64,000 nucleotides of DNA, taken from NCBI GenBank assembly GCA_019925095.2, contig CM034394.1, forward strand, positions 7,266,272 to 7,330,271, read 5' to 3'. The translations under genes and the position numbers were made by a program. Origin of the DNA: Dendrolimus kikuchii. Its lineage: Eukaryota; Arthropoda; Insecta; Lepidoptera; Lasiocampidae. This document shows positions 12,025 through 23,748 of this stretch, in pieces; within the stretch, counting starts at the first letter, position 1, and every line of letters begins with the position of its first letter. The notes beneath the pieces were generated by a model. That model was not told where the DNA came from and made no database searches. It worked only from the letters and a program-made list of their open reading frames with translations.

Positions 12025-12152
12025 TCCGTGATCACGGCCACTGAAAAGAGGCCGAAACGTCGGAAAAATCAAAATCAAATAAAATTACCGCGCTTAAAAC
12101 CGTTAAAACGTAGTTTTATTATGTATACAAATCGCGAAAACTTAAGATAATA
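12025..12152 (+). repeat. Fold-back cap repeat, family F (copy 1)
   Basis: It contains 'gtgatcacggccactgaaaag' followed by 'ggccgaaacgtcgg' and 'cgcgcttaaaaccgttaaaacgtagttttatta'. The same ordered block occurs inverted at 26695-26822 and 56886-56990, where it flanks LINE pieces. The perfect half-palindrome GGCCACTGAAAAGTGGCC seen in sister copies is degenerate here (GGCCACTGAAAAGAGGCC). Confidence 0.65.
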
Positions 12153-12670
12153 TTAACTATAATCTTTGTTACCTATCCAACGTGGGCAAAGTCACGAGCA
12201 AATGCTAGTATAGAAATATACTTGCCTGTATTGTTAATGGATTTTATTGATAAGCCTTACATCATTACTATTGAGGAAAAACATAAATAAATTGTTTTAG
12301 TTGTTATTTTAGTAAAAATGAAAGCATTTTTTTAAAATTTTATATAAAGTTGAAACCATCATTCTGTAAACCGCATAGTTCTCGATCAGGTATTGGTTTT
12401 TGCGGTTTCTTTTTATGCATACTCTCAATGAAAATACGCTTTTATAAACACAGCTTTAAATTAAAAGCAGCTTTTTGCATTTTACTCAAAGAGAAGGTTT
12501 TGTTTGCCTCCACCATACTGCCCCCACAAAGGAACACCGCAGCATATAAAGGTGCGTTTTTAAAGAATATTTTAACTTTAAATGACAATGCTGATGAATA
12601 AAATTTGTACATTCGAAATCAATTATTTTTAATAGATGTATGAATATAGAATATTATATTTAAAATAATT
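12153..12670. other. No gene recognised
   Basis: An 83-codon frame (12350-12601) shows no similarity I recognise. Composition is like the surrounding intergenic DNA. Confidence 0.45.
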
Positions 12671-12681
12671 AGTCGGGGATA

Positions 12682-12752
12682 AATGCCTAAATGGCACTCT
12701 GTTGTTCGTGCCTACCCCGCGAGGGAACTGGCGTGAAGTTATGTATGTATGT
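12682..12752 (+). mobile_element. 5'-truncated RTE-like LINE with 11-bp target duplication
   Basis: Only 71 bp of the 3' end remain, from 'aatgcctaaatggcactctg' to the TATG tail. It is flanked by AGTCGGGGATA at 12671-12681 and 12753-12763. Confidence 0.85.
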
Positions 12753-12765
12753 AGTCGGGGATACA

Positions 12766-12900
12766 TCGTACATTTTTGCTACTGATCAAGCTAATTTTCC
12801 GTGAGTAAATTTCATTTTGATGAGACGCCCAACTTTTTCTCTTACAAACATTTTCGATTATGGTAACTAAGAGGGGTAGCAGTAATAAAATATGTCAATT
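12766..12900. repeat. Half copy of the fold-back element at 13531-13790
   Basis: It shares 'gatgagacgcccaactttttctcttacaaacattttcgatt' with the right arm of the palindrome at 13661-13790, and 'aataaaatatgtc' at its centre. It is a single arm, so it is not self-complementary here. Confidence 0.6.
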
Positions 12901-13097
12901 TGATGATTCTTAAAAATGTATTACCAACTGGGTCTTTTTTGTTAAATCTCAAGATAATTATCTGAATTATTCGAAAAAATATTTATCCTACAAAATGTAT
13001 GGTTTAATCAAAGAGTCTTCCCCCTTCTTCCAAAATGTATCCATAACTAGGTCATCAAAAATGATAACTAACCAGCTAATTTTTTTCTGTTGGTTAG

Positions 13098-13421
13098 TTT
13101 TTTTTTTATTTTTTTATTGCAGGAGTTCAGCAGACAGGCAGACGGCCCACTTAGTGGAAAGCGGTTACCATCGCCTATGGACATTTGCAACACCAAAGGT
13201 GCTACAAATGCGCTGCTGCTCTCTTAAAGGGGACTGGAACCTGGTCACTAATGCCGGAACACAACACAAGGTTGTTATGGCGGCATGCTCTAGACCAGGG
13301 GTGGTCGCCATCCAGTCGAGCAAATACTCTACCACCTGGCTGTGGGTAGTTTAGTCGCCTCTTACGACAGGCCGCCGGGCCGCAGGAAATTGTATTCTTT
13401 CTCCGTTCCTGCACGGATAAA
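13098..13421 (-). repeat. Short retroposon, family S1 (copy 3, long form)
   Basis: Reverse orientation. The poly-T and TTTATTGC at 13098-13120 are the complement of the GCAATAAA poly-A tail. The sense 5' end is near 13421 (complement of 'cgttcctgcacggata'). The copy is ~320 bp and near full length. The frames inside (PGGRVFARLDG and similar on one strand) recur in all copies but contain stops in different places, so coding is doubtful. Confidence 0.8.
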
Positions 13422-13530
13422 GTTAAATTAGTTTTTATTTATATAATTTAACAGTGACATTGTCTTACAGAATGCGTGGTACGTTATCCCAGCCCTACGT
13501 TCAAAAGTTGTAGTACAGATCCCTGATGTA

Positions 13531-13790
13531 AAAATAATTACTATCAAGCTGAACCTTCGTGAATAGCTTCGTTTCGATGAGACGCCCAACAATTTCTTGT
13601 ACGAAAATTCTCGATTGTGGTAGCTAACAAGGGTAGCAGAGATAAAATATGTCGATTTAACGACATATTTCATCCCTGATACTCCTGTTAGCTACCACAA
13701 TTGAAAATGTTTGTAATAGAAAAAGTTGGGCGTCTCATCAAAATGAAGCTACTCACGGAATTAGCTTGATAGTAATCAATAGCAAAAATG
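13531..13790. mobile_element. Large palindromic fold-back element
   Basis: The left arm (about 13531-13658) and right arm (about 13661-13790) are inverted copies. Both carry 'gatgagacgcccaac', 'tggtagctaac' and 'actatcaagct' in mirrored order. The centre reads ATATGTCG-ATTTAA-CGACATAT with no real loop. It is non-coding. A single-arm relative lies at 12766-12900. Confidence 0.75.
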
Positions 13791-13889
13791 GACGGTGTAT
13801 CGACTAAATTGAAAAAACGGGAATATGAAATATTACCTACTGGGTTCAAGATTTTGTATTTTGGGGACACGAACTGTATATCTGCGTCG

Positions 13890-14078
13890 CTTTTTAAATG
13901 CTGATTAGCGAGTTTCACATATCGATGATCTCGATTTAACATACACGTTATCCTTAAGAAAGGATACAATCGTTCCAGTCACTGTCGGCACATGGTAATT
14001 CTAAAAGAGCATGTAGTCAAAAAAATATATTTAAATGGCGTACGCTTCTTGGCGCAGATTCGAATCCACATACATTCA
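13890..14078 (-). repeat. Decayed SINE, family S2
   Basis: Weak but collinear match to 1661-1915. It retains a B-box-like sequence (complement of 'gattcgaatcc') near 14049 and 'catggtaattctaa' in the body. Confidence 0.45.
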
Positions 14079-14386
14079 AAGGTTGTCTGGAAGAAAACGC
14101 TAATGACTAGAAGATCATTTATTGTATTGTAATTTTTTATGAAGCAAGTGAGGTGTGTAAGAATAAGCCGAGTTGCAGATGTTCATGGGCGACGGTAGCC
14201 ACTTGCCATCCAGTGGACCCGTCTGCCAGTTTGCCTATACGCAAACATAAAAAAAGCCTGAATGGCGCTCTGTTGTTCGTGCCTACTCCGCAAGGGAACT
14301 GGCGCGAAGTTATGTATGTATGTAATTTTTTATTTCTATTAACTGTATCTTTTAACATACAATAAAGCACATTCATTCATTCTGGT
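14078..14386 (+). mobile_element. Retroposon tail interrupted by an RTE LINE (three nested layers)
   Basis: Layer 1 is a retroposon 3' tail, 'ggttgtctggaagaaaacgct' to 'aataaagcacattcattc'. It is split by layer 2, an RTE-like LINE end at 14141-14320. The RTE is bounded by TGTAATTTTTTAT at 14128-14140 and 14321-14333, a 13-bp target duplication. Layer 3 is a ~87-bp piece (14161-14247) with its own A-rich tail, inserted inside the RTE between 'aataagcc' and 'gcctgaatgg'. Confidence 0.8.
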
Positions 14387-14435
14387 AAGATATGCTGTTA
14401 CATTACCTACTGATCTGCCATTATTTTAATAATAT

Positions 14436-14712
14436 AATAATGCCTATAAACGGCTCACTGTTGGGTTCGGACTTCGCACTATAGGGGAACGTACAGTATA
14501 CCCGCTACGCTTATCCAAGGCGGCTTGGCTGGTTTAACACATCGGTTATCTCGATGTGCAGGTTTCATCTCAATGTTTTCCATCACCGTTGTTTGCTAAC
14601 AACGTGCTCGTGGTAATTGTAACAATATGCACGTTAGGCCAGAAGACTGTCTAAGTGGCGCATGCGTTCCTTCAGTTTGGGACGCGTACGCCAGCCATTA
14701 CGCTACCACGAA
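14436..14712 (-). repeat. SINE, family S2 (copy 2)
   Basis: Collinear with 1661-1915 ('catcggttatctcgatgt', 'gtggtaattgtaacaatatgcac', 'gtctaagtggcgcatgcg'). The B-box end is degraded. Frames here are repeat shadows. Confidence 0.65.
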
Positions 14713-14819
14713 ATATATATTTCACAATATTACGTTACATGCACCCGTAATATTTCACGTCATCAATGACGTTAATTTTCACTTTCAAAGCCAATTTCCT
14801 ACTCGAAGCCAACTATAAT

Positions 14820-15224
14820 AATCACAAAATAAAAAGCCCGATTTGACACTTAAGAATGTCAATAGAACGTAACTTTGATTGAAATCAACAAAACTGAAAG
14901 TCAATAAGAATTAATTTATTTAGTTGATAATTTACATATTTTTTACTTTTGCATTATATAATGTTTTAAAACACATTTTAATTATTTTCTTCCATAGAAC
15001 GAGATAACATGAAATTTTTATTAATTCTGTTCTGTCGTATTAATCTATGATGAAGTCCCAAAAACTGTTATGTTCTAAGGCGTCTTATTTTTAAGTTTAG
15101 TGTTGCTACCAAAGGGTTGTTGCATTTCATTAACTCAATTTGATTCAGAAAAAAACTAGATACACATTTATTTCAAAGTCTAGGATTTTTTTTATGTATT
15201 TATACTAAATCAATATTACATAAT
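14820..15224. other. No gene recognised
   Basis: Unassigned AT-rich DNA. Confidence 0.5.
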
Positions 15225-15590
15225 TCTATAGAAAGAGAGTTGGTCTGAAAGAGAGTGTCGGGGTGAAGGTAAGGAAAGGAATGCTCCGGTGGTTCGGGCA
15301 TGTGGAAATAATGCATAATGAAAGAATGACTAAACAGATATACAATGCAAAAGTGGATGGATGCAGAAGTCGTGGAAGGCTACAACACACCTTCCATGAT
15401 CAAATTGATCGTGTACTAGAAGAAGGTGATGTCAGGAGCCTTAAAAAGAGACGAACGTGCATGACAAGAGTTATGAATGTCAAAGAAGCAAGTGAGGTGT
15501 GTAAGAATAAGCCTGAATGGCGCTCTGTTGTTCGTGCCTACCCCGTAAGGGAACTGGCGTGAAGTTATGTATGTATGTATGTATGTATAA
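15225..15590 (+). pseudogene. 5'-truncated RTE-like LINE, C-terminal ORF segment
   Basis: A 99-codon open segment (15263-15562) encodes the C-terminal tail of an RTE-like endonuclease/reverse transcriptase. It has RWFGHVE, then a basic region with DGCRSRGR and IDRVLEEGDVRSL, and ends in RELA. The RWxGHxxR motif is common to RTE-type ORFs. The catalytic domains are absent. The tail is (TATG)n. No clear target duplication was found for this copy. Confidence 0.8.
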
Positions 15591-15591
15591 A

Positions 15592-17395
15592 TGCAAATGG
15601 ACCAAACTTATCCATTCCTAATTTCAGATTCAGCCCATCTAAATACATAGGAATAGTTAGGTTTGGTTAAAAGTACAGATCACTTTTTTTGTGGCCCACT
15701 GGTATAATAATTGTTTTTAGAAAGAAAGACAAAGTGTTTACCTAATGTTGAAATGAAAATTATAACACTACAATGTCTGAGCAAAAAAATCAGATTAAAA
15801 AAAGTGATATTAGAACATGAATGAACTAAAGATATTTTGAAGAAACGTCAGTTAAAACGCCTCTAATAAACGTGCATGTATGAAGAAATCAATGAAAATA
15901 GATGAAGGGAAAGGTTTTCTCTGGACCGTCGCAAGGAGATCTATCAGTTCCACCTATCCCTGTGGGCGTGATAATGATAGATGGATAAATAGATAAGACT
16001 TTATAATATAGATAACAGCAATATAAAAATGAACTTGATTAAAATTATATCTAAATATGTACAAAGGCCGGTCGTATCGCTAAAAAGCGATCTCTTTCTG
16101 ACAATCCCAGGAATGAATTGAGATGATAATGGAGATGGTGGTATACGTAACTTATAGCAAAAACTACTTACTTTTTAATAATAAATAGATTTCATGGCTC
16201 ATGTAATACTTTTTGTATGTGAATCATTAATATGTTGAATTGTTGTAAGTTCAATGTTTGGAACTTAGTATTCTGAACTGACAATTTTCTAAGTTTAATA
16301 AGAAAATAAGCTCTGAAATTAAATTCGGAAACAGCTGGGAACCTGCAAAAGCGGTCTGGTTCGCAATACGACGGTTTTGCGGACTGTTTGTTTTTTACAG
16401 TGCCATATGGCCCGCTACATGGAGTGAGTAATGGTAAGGCCGATGTTGTTCAGACTATAAATTCCAAGGGAGTGATTGGCAGTGAGAAATGACTATTTCT
16501 CCCCACGGAAAAGCAATGAATTATATTAGTGATTCTTTTTTACAGGGAAATCTTTGTATTCTCGCAACGACAAGAAAATATTCGTTTAAGAAATTACCAT
16601 CGGGAGTTAGGGAGTATTTTTGCGGATATTAAGGAAATAAGGTTTATAAGAGTTTTGGAGTAGAATATAAATATAATTTGTGAGGGAGATAATCAATACG
16701 ATTTATTTGCATAAAAAATTAGGCATGTTTTTGCAAAGACATTTGGCAGGCAAATTGCCATGGACTGTCCATATATAGAAGAAGCTCTACTAAACTTAAG
16801 ATCTGCCCTCTTTGGATCGAGCCACGCTACAGCTGGCAAAAACTAAATCGCGGCACACGTCACAATCAAAACTGTTTCACATAGTGAAGAAAAACACAGC
16901 CAATATGATATCGCAGTATAATAAGGTGTACGTACGGCGTCATATGACAGTGGTTAAACATTGACTGGAATGTTTAAAAATAAAATAAAATTTACACAGA
17001 AATGAAGATAGATAGCAAAATTAGTATAATCATAACGGCCTTCTACATCTTTTCCTTCTATACTTCTGATATAATTACGCCGTCATAATGCACAATATTT
17101 ATAATTAATTTAAAAATTAATTAGTTAATTATAAATATTAATTAATTCAGAAGACCTACTTCAGACAACGGATCAATATGGCGATCTAGCGGGGAAACGT
17201 ATCCAGCCTACTGGGCACCTGCCCATCGAAGACAGTGATTTAAACGCTGTATTCTACTTATAGTCTAGAGGGACTATGTGCAGAATACAATATGAATTTA
17301 TTAAGTTTTGTTTTACTGTTTTAGTTTATAAAGTCATTGTATTATGAATATATGTGAAAAAGAAGAAATTTCGGCCATGAATTTAACGAAGTGTT
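15592..17395. other. No gene recognised
   Basis: Unassigned. A self-complementary AT-rich stretch (17098-17150, built of 'attaattta' words) and a GATA-like patch near 15975-16015 are the only structure seen. Confidence 0.45.
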
Positions 17396-17397
17396 TA

Positions 17398-17826
17398 GTC
17401 GTCCGCTAACTGGATGAATAATAATCGTCCGCTAACCGGACGACTAGACAATCCTAAAGGGATCTTGCTAGCCGTCCGACAATTTTGGACTAGCAAATGT
17501 CACTCCCTCTTATCTGTTCAATTGTACATACACGATAATTGATTGGATAGGCTGGGTTATAATGAATTGCGTTTGTTCATAGTGCCGGTAGAACATCACA
17601 GCATGCTGGTTGCAATCAACGACATTATCCGCCAGTCTCTTGTTTCCGCCAGGATACCAGATATACTAATATTTACGTATTTAAATAATTAATAACCGAA
17701 GTTCCGAATATGTCAACCTTTATACATTATGATATATTAGAATTGTTTTAGAGAATTTAAACACTTGTTACTGTTTATAGTCGTCCGGTTAGCGAACGGA
17801 CACTATTCGTCCATTTAACGGACGAC
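17398..17826. mobile_element. 429-bp MITE with compound inverted ends
   Basis: The ends are GTCGTCCGCTAAC and its near-complement GTTAAATGGACGAC on the other side, with TA flanks at 17396-17397 and 17827-17828. Each ~50-bp end is itself an inverted repeat (GTCCGCTAACCGGAC near 17432 and GTCCGGTTAGCGAAC near 17781). There is no coding frame. TA flanks again point to a Tc1/mariner-type mover, but I do not recognise the family. Confidence 0.8.
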
Positions 17827-17828
17827 TA

Positions 17829-18904
17829 GGAAGATCCTTAATGTAATAACAAATTTAAATTGAACTCGAAGTCGTCCCAAACAGAAACATGTCCTACTGT
17901 AAATTCACTTGTCTTACCATCGGTTGAATTTAAGATTACCTGTATAGAGTTTATATCAAATTTTAACCGATAATAAGGCAAATGAACGGTTATAAGACAT
18001 AGGATGGGCCATAAAACGTCCAAAGCGCGAATATAAATTAGAATATACCAATAGTTTTGCAGTCGGCTCTTTTTCAGATTTATTCATAGGAATAAATAGT
18101 TCTATTATAATGTTTAAAAGCATTATATTTCAAACTATTAATAATATCAATAAAAATACTTTACCTACGATATATTTGTGGTAATTTGAACACACAATTT
18201 TACAAGCAACACCGAGATGATTTGCAGTTACGTTAATCGTTGTTTATGGCTCTGAAATCGTTAATTCGGCATTTATGTAAATATTAACTACAGTATCTGT
18301 AATCATGTAAATTGGAGGGCGCTACGTCGTGTAGGTCTGAGTTCTGTGTTAATTCAATGAGCCTTTATCAGTCGCGGGCAGCCGTGTGACTCGTGACCTA
18401 TTCATAACAGCCAATCCCAATTACTGTTATAATTGAAACAAAGCCTTGATTTAATAACAGAGCTCATCTAGATTGCAAGTTAATTATGTTTATGTTTAAT
18501 CATTTGCCAATTTTCGAATAACCGAGCAATTGGAGCAATAATGGATGAGACTTATTTGAATGAATGAATGAAAGTAAACTCTTTATAGTTCACCTTAAAC
18601 CTAAAACCTAGAAAATTAATATGGATACATTTGCTTTTGAACTGGCTGTTCAGAATTATTTGGAATGTAGCTAATTAAATGTATTTTAATATCAGTATAG
18701 TCTTTCAAATTGATGATTACTAACTATTTCTGGTCCTTTCAGGTCTAATGTATGCTTTTTATTTTGTACGTATGATATGTTTTATGCTTCTATAGTATAC
18801 TAGGATATGCCCGTGACTTCGTTCACGCTTGACTGCACAAAGTGCCGCAGCATTAGATAATAATGTAAGATAACGTTTTAGTGAAAACGGTGTCGGAATC
18901 ATCG
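17829..18904. other. No gene recognised
   Basis: Unassigned AT-rich DNA. 'atatgcccgtgacttcgttcacgc' near 18805-18830 is a Helitron-type 3' hairpin word without a bounded element. Confidence 0.45.
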
Positions 18905-19185
18905 ATGTATAACTCCCGGGAAAATTCCCGCGGAACTCCCGGGATAAAAATTAACACATATTTTATTACATAAAATTTTCTATCGATCAGTGAAAAAATC
19001 GCATTGGAATTCGATGGATTTTTTCAATCAATCAATAAAACACGTCCAGTCAGATGATATTCACCATCTGCGCCCGCACTCTCGGTGGGCCGTTTACGTT
19101 GTTCCATGCCTCCACTTTAAATCATTCCCAGAAAAAAATGGCGCAGGAGTCCCAGGTAAAAAGTAGCGCAGATTTTAAGTCTAAG
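18905..19185. repeat. Interspersed repeat with internal insertion
   Basis: Second copy of the repeat at 3740-3950. It is interrupted at about 19025-19115 by sequence absent from the first copy, including 'ccatctgcgcccgcactctcgg'. Confidence 0.6.
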
Positions 19186-19465
19186 AATTAGCTGTCGATT
19201 ACTGAAAACCGCATCAAAATAGGCCCAGTAGTTTTACGTGAATCCCGAACAAACAGATAAGAAATTTAAAGCAATTGCATCGTGTTCTCCATAGTTTATA
19301 TAGTCTATTCCAGTTGGCATTTAAATAGCTTCAATGTACAGACACGACATGCTTAGAGTTTTATAATATTATAGATAAAATCTATTTTTTTATTATTATT
19401 TATTTATGTTTTGTATTATTTATTGTCTACATCACCAATGTCATGTTTTAATATTTTTCATAGTA

Positions 19466-19600
19466 CAGGGCGTTGCCTGGAAGAGATCACTTTAAACGAA
19501 TAGGTACTTTTTGTAATTTGTTTTACCTAGTTTTTAAGAACGCAGTTTTAATTTTAGTTGATAAATAAAGTGTTTTAGCTCATACATTCAATTCTTAAAG
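19466..19600 (+). repeat. Retroposon tail relic
   Basis: The words 'gttgcctggaagagatcact' and the downstream T/A-rich tail match 27525-27632 and 14078-14130. It abuts the 5' LTR of the gypsy element. Confidence 0.55.
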
Positions 19601-19604
19601 CGCA

Positions 19605-19738
19605 TGTGCCACAACTAATATTCGAAGAATATTAATAAAAAATAGCACTTGACATTGTCATTGCTTTTCAACAATCAACTGAAATTTTATTTAATTTTAA
19701 TTAACAAATTATTTTTAGTGGGAATATCCTTGCCCACA
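19605..19738 (+). repeat. 5' LTR of Ty3/gypsy element (134 bp)
   Basis: It runs from TGTG to CCCACA. It is base-for-base identical to the 3' LTR (23749-23889) except for one 7-bp absence near its start: the 3' LTR begins TGTGGCGCTGGCCACA, while this one reads TGTGCCACA. No target-site duplication is obvious at the outer edges. Confidence 0.9.
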
Positions 19739-19740
19739 TC

Positions 19741-19758
19741 TGGTGACCACCCTAGAAC
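19741..19758 (+). other. Primer binding site
   Basis: TGGTGACC starts two bases after the LTR. It fits the 3' end of a tRNA (…GGTCACCA). The first 8 bases agree with the tRNA-Trp-type site known from CsRn1-clade elements; the match beyond base 8 is poor, so the tRNA identity is inferred. Confidence 0.6.
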
Positions 19759-19794
19759 ACCGTTTCTCGTAATTAGCATATATTACCAAAAATT

Positions 19795-20616
19795 ATGACA
19801 ACAAACGGAAATAATGCGGAGGCATTCGGTGAATCTACTTCCGATGTTTTTCGAGTTGGCGTTCGTCTACCACCCTTTTGGCCAGAAAACCCTGCCGTTT
19901 GGTTTGCGCAAGTCGAAAGCCACTTCGCGCTTTCTGGAATTTCAGACGACAAGACGAGATTCCACTTCGTCATCTCCCAGTTGGAACATCGTTTTGCGGC
20001 CGAGGTAACTGACATTATTGTATCACCTCCGGCGAATTCCAAATATGATACTCTTAAAACGGAGCTGGTAAAAAGACTATGTCATTCTCGTGAAAAAGAG
20101 GTCAAGCAATTATTGACCCATGAAGAGATGGGCGACCGCCGCCCGTCGCAGTTTTTGCGTCATCTCCGACAACTAGCTGGTCCAGAGGTTCCTGAGGAAT
20201 TTTTGAAGACTATATGGACGAGCCGCCTCCCCACCCACGTTCAGACTGCAATTGCTTCGCAGCCACGCGCTGATCTGAGCAGCTTAGCCGACCTTGCCGA
20301 TACAGTTTTGGATATAGTCAGCTCCAATCCTCAGACTGCTGCGCTATCCCAGTCACCTGGATCCACCTTAGACGTGTTAGTTAAGCAGGTAGCGGAACTA
20401 ACCAGGCGCGTTGACGCACTCACGCACACCCGCGACAACATATCGCGCTCTCGATCCGCATCTAGAGAGAGCAGGAGACAGCGAAGCCAAACAAGGTCAA
20501 TGTCAAATTATAAGCGTTTTCCACTATGCTTCTACCATGCTAAATTCAAAGAAAAAGCCAGGAGGTGCATCAAGCCCTGCGACTTCGCTCAGGGAAACGC
20601 GCAGAGCAGTCGATAA
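19795..20616 (+). CDS. gag polyprotein of gypsy element
   Basis: This 273-residue frame starts at the first ATG after the primer binding site. It would form the virus-like particle and bind element RNA. Residues ~20-180 resemble retrotransposon capsid, with [14 protein letters not shown] and later [10 protein letters not shown] blocks typical of insect gypsy gag. A basic Arg/Ser-rich stretch (~215-240) is followed by a C-x2-YH...C-x3-C zinc-finger-like end (CFYHAKF...RRCIKPC) near 248-264. It overlaps pol by about 73 nt in the -1 frame, so Gag-Pol would need a -1 ribosomal shift. An A-rich run at 20548-20556 is a candidate slip site, but no canonical X-XXY-YYZ heptamer is present. Confidence 0.9.
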   Translation: MTTNGNNAEAFGESTSDVFRVGVRLPPFWPENPAVWFAQVESHFALSGISDDKTRFHFVISQLEHRFAAEVTDIIVSPPANSKYDTLKTELVKRLCHSREKEVKQLLTHEEMGDRRPSQFLRHLRQLAGPEVPEEFLKTIWTSRLPTHVQTAIASQPRADLSSLADLADTVLDIVSSNPQTAALSQSPGSTLDVLVKQVAELTRRVDALTHTRDNISRSRSASRESRRQRSQTRSMSNYKRFPLCFYHAKFKEKARRCIKPCDFAQGNAQSSR

Positions 20617-23600
20617 TGGCGACTAACGATTGCTCAGCCATAGCAGGTCGCCTATTCGTTACCGATCGTTCAAGTAAGACACAGTTTCTTGTTGATACTG
20701 GCAGCGATCTCTGTGTCTACCCTAGAAGCGCTCTACGAACAAAACGACCTTTAGCAGACTACCTACTGTATGCAGCGAATGGAAGCACTATACATACCTA
20801 TGGATTTATCGACTTAAAACTAAATTTAGGACTACGTCGTGAATTTACCTGGCAGTTTGTCGTGGCAGATGTCACGAAGGCTATCATCGGCGTCGATTTC
20901 TTGTCATATTATGGCTTAATTGTCGACGTACGAAACAAACGCCTTATAGACAACACCACAACATTAACGTCAGCAGCCGTGTCAGCTTCATCATCTGCTT
21001 CGATATCTTCGGTGAAGACAATGGCAGATGATACAGCATTTCAGCATATCCTTCGCGATTTTCCTGAAATTATCCGTCCATATCCTGATACTGAACGCTC
21101 ACCATCCCATAATACAGTACATCATATTAAAACAACACCAGGACCACCAGTCTTCTGTAATCCTCGAAGACTTGCTCCTGATAAGCTGAAAATAGCAAAG
21201 CAAGAATTTGAGCTTATGTTGAAGTGTGGAACTACAAGACCTTCAGACAGTCCCTGGTCATCACCGTTACACTTAGTACCTAAGAAAAACAACGGATGGC
21301 GGCCATGCGGTGACTATCGAAGACTTAATGCCCGCACTGTGCCAGATAGATACCCCATCCGTCACATTCATGACTTTGCACACGAAATCTCAGGATGCTC
21401 AGTATTTTCGACAATAGATCTTGTTAAGGCATATAACCAAATTAGAGTTGCGGAAGAGGACATATGCAAAACAGCAATTAGTACACCTTTCGGACTTTAT
21501 GAATTTCCTTATATGACTTTTGGTTTAAGAAATGCAGCACAAACATTCCAAAGATTTGTAGACGAGGTTATTCGAGGATTGGACTTTTGTTACGGATACA
21601 TAGACGACTTTTTGATATTTTCAAAAGATTCTGTTACACACGAGCAGCATCTCAGACAACTTTTCACTAGATTTCGAGAATACAACATTGTCATAAATAT
21701 AGCAAAATGTAAATTTGGTGTACCCCAAGCTATTTTCCTTGGCTATACTGTATCTGCCGAAGGCGTAAAACCGTTAGAGACTAAAGTTCAAGCTGTGAAG
21801 AATTTTCCAGTACCAATTACAGTCAAAGAGCTGAGACGTTTTTTGGGTATGATTAACTTCTACCGACGTTTCATACCTAGAGCGGCAGAAATTCAAGCTC
21901 CTTTAAATAACTTGCTCACAGGATCAGTAAAAGGCTCGGATTCCGTCAATATTGTAGATGGCGCTCTCGAAGCTTTTGAGAAATGTAAGCAAAGTCTTTG
22001 CGATGCCACTCTTCTAGCCTACCCTGATATTCAAGCAAGACTGTCTTTAGTAACAGATGCATCAGATTTTGCTATTGGCGCAGTTCTCCAACAGTACAAA
22101 GACAACATGTGGCAACCCTTAGCATTCTTTTCTAAGAAGTTAAGCCCATCACAAAAAATGTACTCACCTTACGACAGAGAATTACTAGCCATATACCAAT
22201 CTATCAAGTATTTCCGTCACATGCTTGAAGCTAGACATTTTACTGTTTTCACGGATCACAAACCAATCATCTTCGCCTTTGAAACCAGAAAGGATAATTG
22301 TACTCCTAGACAATTTAGATATCTAGATTACATATCCCAATTTACTACAGATTTACAGCACATATCAGGCAAAGATAATGTGGTAGCGGATACCCTATCG
22401 CGAGTAACAGTCGATGCATTGTCGCAACCTGTAGATTTAATAACCATCGCTGAATCGCAGACTACGGACCCAGAACTACCCCAACTTCTTACAAGCACTT
22501 CATTAAAATTAATAAAGACGCCTATTCCTGGTTCAACAGCAGATTTCTACTGTGATTACACCACCCATGTTGCACGTCCCTATATTCCGCGAGAATTAAG
22601 AAAGAGAATTTTCGACAGTCTCCATTCACTCAGCCATCCTGGAACAAATGCTACAGCTAAGTTAATATCTAAACGCTATATTTGGCCAAGTATCCAGAAA
22701 GATAGTCGCGAATGGACAAGATCGTGTCATGCCTGTCAGATTGCGAAGATAACTAGACACGTATCTTCACCTGTTGGCTCGTTTAAAATCCCTCGCGCTA
22801 GATTTTTACACGTGCACATAGATCTCGTTGGTCCATTACCAATTTCGGAAGGATTCCGCTATTGTATGACTGCAGTAGACAGGTTTACCAGATGGCCTGA
22901 AGCCATACCTCTGATTGATATAACTGCAGAATCGGTTGGTAAAGCTTTCCTATCTGGATGGATTGCAAGATTTGGATGTCCCCTAGAAATTGTAACCGAC
23001 AGAGGTGCTCAATTTGAATCTGCTCTTTTCAGATTCCTGTCTAAATTTGCTGGTTATAAGCACAGAACTACCACTGCCTACCATCCGGCATGCAACGGAT
23101 TGGTAGAGCGTTTCCACAGGCAATTAAAATCCGCCATTGTTTGCCACAACAATAGTTCATGGACCGAAATTATACCTCTAGTTCTTCTGGGCATTCGGAA
23201 TACAATCAAGGAAGATCTCCAAGCATCGCCAGCCGAATTAGTTTACGGCGAAACTCTCAGATTACCTGGAGAGTTCTTTGAAGCCAGGTCATGTACTACA
23301 ACGGACATAACAGACTTTGCAGCTAGAGTAAGAAAATTCGCAGCAACAGTCCAACCCCGTTGTACTTCGAGGCATAGCCAGAAGCCTATATTCATTTTCA
23401 AAGATCTGACAACTTCATCACATGTTTACCTGAGAGACGATTCCTTGCGTGGTGCCTTGCAACCAGTTTATACAGGCCCACATAGAGTTTTGAGCAGGAA
23501 TGACAAAACCTTTAAAATTTTGGTCAATAATAAAGAAAAGACTGTATCGATAGATAGACTGAAGCCAGCCTATCTGCTAACTGAATTGCCTTCCAATATT

Positions 23601-23726
23601 ATTCAGAGTCCTAATCAGCCTGACGAGACTCCCGGTGTAACAGCTACACCTAACTCGCCGCCCATTGAGGAGAAGAGGACAAAATGTGGAAGAAGAGTTA
23701 GACTTCCACTACACCTTCGCCCGTAG
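20544..23726 (+). CDS. pol polyprotein of gypsy element (PR-RT-RH-IN)
   Basis: The open frame begins after a stop at 20541; the first GTG is at 20565, but expression is probably by -1 shifting from gag. Numbering from that GTG, domains in order are: aspartic protease with [13 protein letters not shown] (~41-53); reverse transcriptase with [13 protein letters not shown] and the YIDD catalytic box (~345-348); RNase H with VTDASDF, DREL and FTDHKP; integrase with the HHCC zinc domain (HSLSHPG...CHACQ) and a D-D-E core ([23 protein letters not shown]); and a GPHRVL (GPY/F-like) module near the C-terminus. About 1,053 residues, a normal length for the family. No stop or frameshift was seen. There is no envelope frame downstream. 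Confidence 0.95.
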   Translation: MQRKSQEVHQALRLRSGKRAEQSIMATNDCSAIAGRLFVTDRSSKTQFLVDTGSDLCVYPRSALRTKRPLADYLLYAANGSTIHTYGFIDLKLNLGLRREFTWQFVVADVTKAIIGVDFLSYYGLIVDVRNKRLIDNTTTLTSAAVSASSSASISSVKTMADDTAFQHILRDFPEIIRPYPDTERSPSHNTVHHIKTTPGPPVFCNPRRLAPDKLKIAKQEFELMLKCGTTRPSDSPWSSPLHLVPKKNNGWRPCGDYRRLNARTVPDRYPIRHIHDFAHEISGCSVFSTIDLVKAYNQIRVAEEDICKTAISTPFGLYEFPYMTFGLRNAAQTFQRFVDEVIRGLDFCYGYIDDFLIFSKDSVTHEQHLRQLFTRFREYNIVINIAKCKFGVPQAIFLGYTVSAEGVKPLETKVQAVKNFPVPITVKELRRFLGMINFYRRFIPRAAEIQAPLNNLLTGSVKGSDSVNIVDGALEAFEKCKQSLCDATLLAYPDIQARLSLVTDASDFAIGAVLQQYKDNMWQPLAFFSKKLSPSQKMYSPYDRELLAIYQSIKYFRHMLEARHFTVFTDHKPIIFAFETRKDNCTPRQFRYLDYISQFTTDLQHISGKDNVVADTLSRVTVDALSQPVDLITIAESQTTDPELPQLLTSTSLKLIKTPIPGSTADFYCDYTTHVARPYIPRELRKRIFDSLHSLSHPGTNATAKLISKRYIWPSIQKDSREWTRSCHACQIAKITRHVSSPVGSFKIPRARFLHVHIDLVGPLPISEGFRYCMTAVDRFTRWPEAIPLIDITAESVGKAFLSGWIARFGCPLEIVTDRGAQFESALFRFLSKFAGYKHRTTTAYHPACNGLVERFHRQLKSAIVCHNNSSWTEIIPLVLLGIRNTIKEDLQASPAELVYGETLRLPGEFFEARSCTTTDITDFAARVRKFAATVQPRCTSRHSQKPIFIFKDLTTSSHVYLRDDSLRGALQPVYTGPHRVLSRNDKTFKILVNNKEKTVSIDRLKPAYLLTELPSNIIQSPNQPDETPGVTATPNSPPIEEKRTKCGRRVRLPLHLRP

Positions 23727-23748
23727 TACGGTCTCTGGAGGGGAGTGA

